Of a DNA stretch of 64,000 nt, positions 61,508-64,000 are shown one piece after another. The notes under the pieces were generated by a model. That model did no database searches, was not told the DNA's origin, and saw only the letters and a program-made list of their open reading frames with translations. Location: the NCBI GenBank assembly GCA_015709655.1, contig CP054181.1, forward strand, positions 671,262 through 735,261, written 5' to 3'. The position numbers and the translations under genes are program-made. Source of the stretch: Ignavibacteria bacterium (GTDB taxonomy: Bacteria > Bacteroidota > Ignavibacteria > Kapaibacteriales > Kapaibacteriaceae). How positions within the stretch are numbered: position 1 is the first letter of the stretch; every line of letters begins with the position of its first letter.

Positions 61508-62704
61508 TTACCACATCAGACGGGTTGTGGTGCCACTGCGAATGAGCACCGGCCTACCCGTTGGGATAACTGCGGTGTTTCGAAACCACTGCAGTGCCCC
61601 GTCCACGCCGCCACTACCACGCGTGATGCAGCGCCCAAGCATATCGAATGCCTGCCACCCTGCGGCGTCGGCATTCATATCATTGTTTAGCATCGTTTGG
61701 TCAGGTACGGTTGAAGTATGCGGACAGGCAATGGTTGTCACGAAGGTATCTTCGATAGCCCGGACCAGAGTGGCATCGTGCAATTCATGTCCAAGCCCTT
61801 CCACGATGGTCGTTGACCTGAGTGCAGCCGGATGTCCGCCCTGTTCCAGCATTCGGGTTGTTGCACACACCCCATAGATAACCGGGTAGTTATCACCAAC
61901 ACCAAGTGGCATTCCCCACAACCCCCTGTTTTTCTCGCAGGGCACAACCAGGTCTCCGCGCTGTTGGTAGCTACACAATGGCGGGAAAATCGGTGCATCC
62001 AGCATGTAGGGGTGCATGATGGCACCGTAGCGGTTGATAATTCCCGAAATCCGGGGGAACGGCGCAAATAGACCGGTGTCATCGAACGGACCGTCAACAC
62101 CTCCAAGTGCCGGACGCTCCCATTTCTCGAACAGATAATCAACAATGCCGATGGAGTCAACTTCCTTGGGAATGCTGTCGTGTACGTCTGCAATTACCGC
62201 CTGTATCGCAAGAATGGCTCCGGCACTTTCGCCGGCAAGGATTACGCAGCTCGTATCCACGGGCACCGGGAACAATGAGCCCTGGACTGCTGCCCGCACT
62301 CCCGCGCGTATATCCTGCATCCCCCGCCAGCATGCCCGCACAATCTCGGCTGGATCAAAGGCATACGGCATAGAAAGCAGGGGCGGACTATGATAGCCAA
62401 GCCGGTACTGCAGAGACACGGCAAGGTAGCCGCGCTGTGCCCACCTCTCGCATTCGGCAGCCATCGCCTGGGGGGCGCCTGCTGCAAACGCACCGCCATG
62501 GATCCACACGATAAGTGGTAGGGGGCTCTGACTCTGCATATCCGGTTTCCACCACAATGCGTGCAACGTGTCAGCAGCACCCTTGTAGTCTGGTGCAATT
62601 CGGTAAACAACATCAAACGGTCCGGACACCTGGGCACGGATGAGTGCACTGCCGCAGACAGTTGTTATAAACAACGCAACTATTAGTTGATATCGTTGAA
62701 TCAT
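61508..62704 (-). CDS. Secreted alpha/beta-hydrolase (esterase) with T9SS-like tail
   Basis: This 398-residue protein has a signal peptide (LIVALFITTVCGSALIRAQ) and an alpha/beta-hydrolase domain of the carboxylesterase/lipase type. The oxyanion-hole HGGAF is in VWIHGGAFAAG, and the nucleophile Ser160 is in the GESAG elbow (ILAGESAGAIL). The final 60 residues (MNADAAGWQAFDMLGRCITRGSGGVDGALQWFRNTAVIPTGRPVLIRSG) resemble the end of a T9SS type A sorting domain but are shorter. The natural substrate is unknown. Its stop codon sits immediately beside that of the convergent OmpA gene. Confidence 0.85.
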   Translation of the reverse strand: MIQRYQLIVALFITTVCGSALIRAQVSGPFDVVYRIAPDYKGAADTLHALWWKPDMQSQSPLPLIVWIHGGAFAAGAPQAMAAECERWAQRGYLAVSLQYRLGYHSPPLLSMPYAFDPAEIVRACWRGMQDIRAGVRAAVQGSLFPVPVDTSCVILAGESAGAILAIQAVIADVHDSIPKEVDSIGIVDYLFEKWERPALGGVDGPFDDTGLFAPFPRISGIINRYGAIMHPYMLDAPIFPPLCSYQQRGDLVVPCEKNRGLWGMPLGVGDNYPVIYGVCATTRMLEQGGHPAALRSTTIVEGLGHELHDATLVRAIEDTFVTTIACPHTSTVPDQTMLNNDMNADAAGWQAFDMLGRCITRGSGGVDGALQWFRNTAVIPTGRPVLIRSGTTTRLMW

Positions 62705-62820
62705 GATGTAAAAATACTATTGGAGTTTGTAAACATCCCGGTGCCACGGTGACTAAAGCTGCATGGTGCCGGCAAAACAAACAACAACAGGTCCGGCAGA
62801 GCCGGCATACTCCGCATGCA

Positions 62821-63705
62821 TCACTGTTCGCGTGCCATTTGCGTTACCACAACACCCAGCAATGCCACGCAGCCTCCTATCACAAACATGAGTGTTGGCT
62901 GCGTACCAAGGATAGCAAGTGCCAGCAGTGTGGTCAGGATGGGCTGAAGGTTGTTAAAGACGGCAACCCGGGCGGCATCGAAGCGGGAAAGGGCGTAGTA
63001 CCACAGACCATAGCCGACAGCCGATGTTATCACTCCAAGATAGAAGAGCTGCATCCAGACACCGGCTGCGGTTGACGCATCACCCAGCGGTTGAAAATCA
63101 CCGGGAATTGGGAGCACCAACCACACCAGAACGTAGAGTGGCAGACCAGTAAAGAAAGTTAGCGACGTAGCATACACTGCTCCGTAGCGAAGCACCATGC
63201 GGCGGCCAAGAACCGTGTACAATGCCCACGAAGCACTGGCCGCCAACACCATCAGGTTCCCAAGCAGATGTTCTTGCCGTACCTCAGCCCCTTCGTCAAC
63301 AAGCACAATAAACGCTCCAAGAAAGGCTACGGCAATACCGGCAATACGCTGCCAGCCCGGCCAGGTACGTTTCCAGAATGCAAGTGCAAGCACCACGAAA
63401 ACCGGCGTTAGTGCATACGCCAGGGCTGCATTGGGTGCTGTTGTGTAGCGTACACCCCATACAAAACACAACTGGTTTACCGGCAGGTTGATAAAGCCAA
63501 GCAGCAGCAGCATCCAGATATCGCCACGCTGAACCTTGGGAAGCGTCCGTCGCTTAACCAGATACCATCCGCCAAGGGCAACAACGGTAAAGGTGCCCCT
63601 GAACAACACAACGGTTGTGGGATGCAGTACCGACGTGATGTTTTTGGCAACGATGTGCGTAGAGCTTGCAATAAGCTGCTGAAGGAGCAAAAGCAGATAC
63701 ATCAT
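62821..63705 (-). CDS. EamA/DMT-family transporter
   Basis: This 294-residue protein has ten transmembrane helices in two EamA repeats (LLLLLQQLIASSTHIVAKNI, PTTVVLFRGTFTVVALGGWYLV; LMVLAASASWALYTVLGRRMV, YGLWYYALSRFDAARVAVFNNLQPILTTLLALAILG). The drug/metabolite transporter family exports diverse small molecules, and the substrate is not indicated. I start at the ATG at 63705, where the upstream glycosyltransferase gene ends (ATGA overlap); the upstream in-frame extension to 63771 lies inside that gene and is not likely used. Confidence 0.87.
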   Translation of the reverse strand: MMYLLLLLQQLIASSTHIVAKNITSVLHPTTVVLFRGTFTVVALGGWYLVKRRTLPKVQRGDIWMLLLLGFINLPVNQLCFVWGVRYTTAPNAALAYALTPVFVVLALAFWKRTWPGWQRIAGIAVAFLGAFIVLVDEGAEVRQEHLLGNLMVLAASASWALYTVLGRRMVLRYGAVYATSLTFFTGLPLYVLVWLVLPIPGDFQPLGDASTAAGVWMQLFYLGVITSAVGYGLWYYALSRFDAARVAVFNNLQPILTTLLALAILGTQPTLMFVIGGCVALLGVVVTQMAREQ

Positions 63706-64000
63706 AGCGGCATCTGCTGAATGACATCGGCGGACTGACGTTCGTAGGACACAGACGCCACACGCCTGCATGCCTCCTGCATTGCTGAGTAGGTTGCCGG
63801 CACAAGCAGTCGGTTTAACACGTCCAGAATTGCCACCGGTGTAAGTGTCTCCTGAACAAGCATGCCTGCCGGAATGCGCCGGAGCTGCTCGCGAAGTGCC
63901 GGCAGGTCAGTTGCCAAGACCGGTACACGGGCCATCATATATTCAAAAAGTTTATTGGGTAATGCATACCGGTAGCTTTCGCTCACCGGTTCAACCAGAC
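63702..64000 (-). CDS. Glycosyltransferase family 4-like, C-terminal fragment
   Basis: This is the last 98 residues of a protein whose start lies beyond the right edge. VSESYRYALPNKLFEYMMARVPVLATDLPALREQL has the GT-B family 4 nucleotide-sugar-binding ending (E-S-x-x-x-x-x-P-x-K-x-x-E-x-M), followed by a helical tail that completes the fold. It is probably involved in surface polysaccharide or lipopolysaccharide synthesis, though the sugar is unknown. It overlaps the EamA transporter start by four bases. Confidence 0.85.
   Translation of the reverse strand, partial: LVEPVSESYRYALPNKLFEYMMARVPVLATDLPALREQLRRIPAGMLVQETLTPVAILDVLNRLLVPATYSAMQEACRRVASVSYERQSADVIQQMPL

Noticed and set aside
1..64000. 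CRISPR arrays, rRNA operons, insertion sequences, prophage
   Set aside because: I saw no regular spacer-repeat pattern, no rRNA sequence, no transposase and no phage structural genes in the window.

Overview
The window looks like a chromosomal piece of a Gram-negative bacterium of the Bacteroidota/Chlorobiota (FCB) group. My best guess is the Kapaibacteria/Ignavibacteria side; this is inference, since no rRNA gene is present. The evidence is: several secreted proteins ending in type IX secretion (T9SS) sorting tails of the NPxP...LxxGxY kind; very long proteins built of choice-of-anchor-D/ASH repeats; OmpA-type and DUF5723-like outer-membrane proteins; a CHASE2/FecR pair; and a Chlorobi-style elongation factor P loop. 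Base composition is near 50% GC. Coding density is very high: genes often overlap by 1-4 bases (TAATG, ATGA), and several convergent pairs overlap or touch at their stop codons. Many genes have a recognisable GGAGG-type ribosome binding site.

Layout. 1-400 (minus): feoA and the start of feoB (ferrous iron uptake). 500-2031 (plus): a DUF2007 protein overlapping a Y-family DNA polymerase. 2042-10782 (minus): an orphan peptide-binding lipoprotein, a tandem-OmpA-domain protein and a 1594-residue T9SS cargo protein. 11207-22835 (plus), a long co-directional run: xerC, a Gfo/Idh/MocA oxidoreductase, an outer-membrane barrel protein, leuS, a beta-lactamase-like serine hydrolase, fmt, a glycerophosphodiesterase, a SemiSWEET, elbB, an HsdR-N-like protein and a class II dihydroorotase. 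22840-26675 (minus): stomatin-like SPFH protein, NfeD, FecR-like protein and CHASE2 sensor. 26760-31402 (plus): M16 peptidase and an AddA-type helicase-nuclease. 31330-37556 (minus): a BaiN/HI0933 flavoprotein and a 1680-residue LamG/ASH/T9SS protein. 37665-39803 (plus): a C25-peptidase-like T9SS cargo. 39784-42724 (minus): two APC amino-acid permeases. 42850-43317 (plus): a peroxiredoxin with a terminator.

43434-44270 is the one loose, gene-poor stretch. It holds a small gene bracketed by 18-bp direct repeats, followed by AT-rich non-coding DNA. 44289-59246 (minus) is housekeeping: a small secreted protein, gcvH, accC, accB, efp, tRNA-Cys, an OmpA-like protein, a secreted WD40 protein, a MerR regulator, an FtsW/RodA protein, a histidine kinase, hisS, a PTS IIA protein, a nucleotidyltransferase/phosphomannomutase-like fusion, acs and an isochorismatase-family hydrolase. 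59369-61507 (plus) is a PorE-like beta-propeller/OmpA protein. 61508-64000 (minus): a secreted esterase, an EamA transporter and the end of a glycosyltransferase.

The most unexpected signal is not a gene. The octamer AGGGGGCT (either strand) occurs 20 times in 64 kb by my count, against about 2 expected by chance. It lies on both strands, in all reading frames and in two intergenic sites. This makes it a candidate genome-wide DNA signal, for example Chi-like, uptake-like or chromosome-organising. Functions given for proteins are by recognition of motifs and family resemblance, not by database search.
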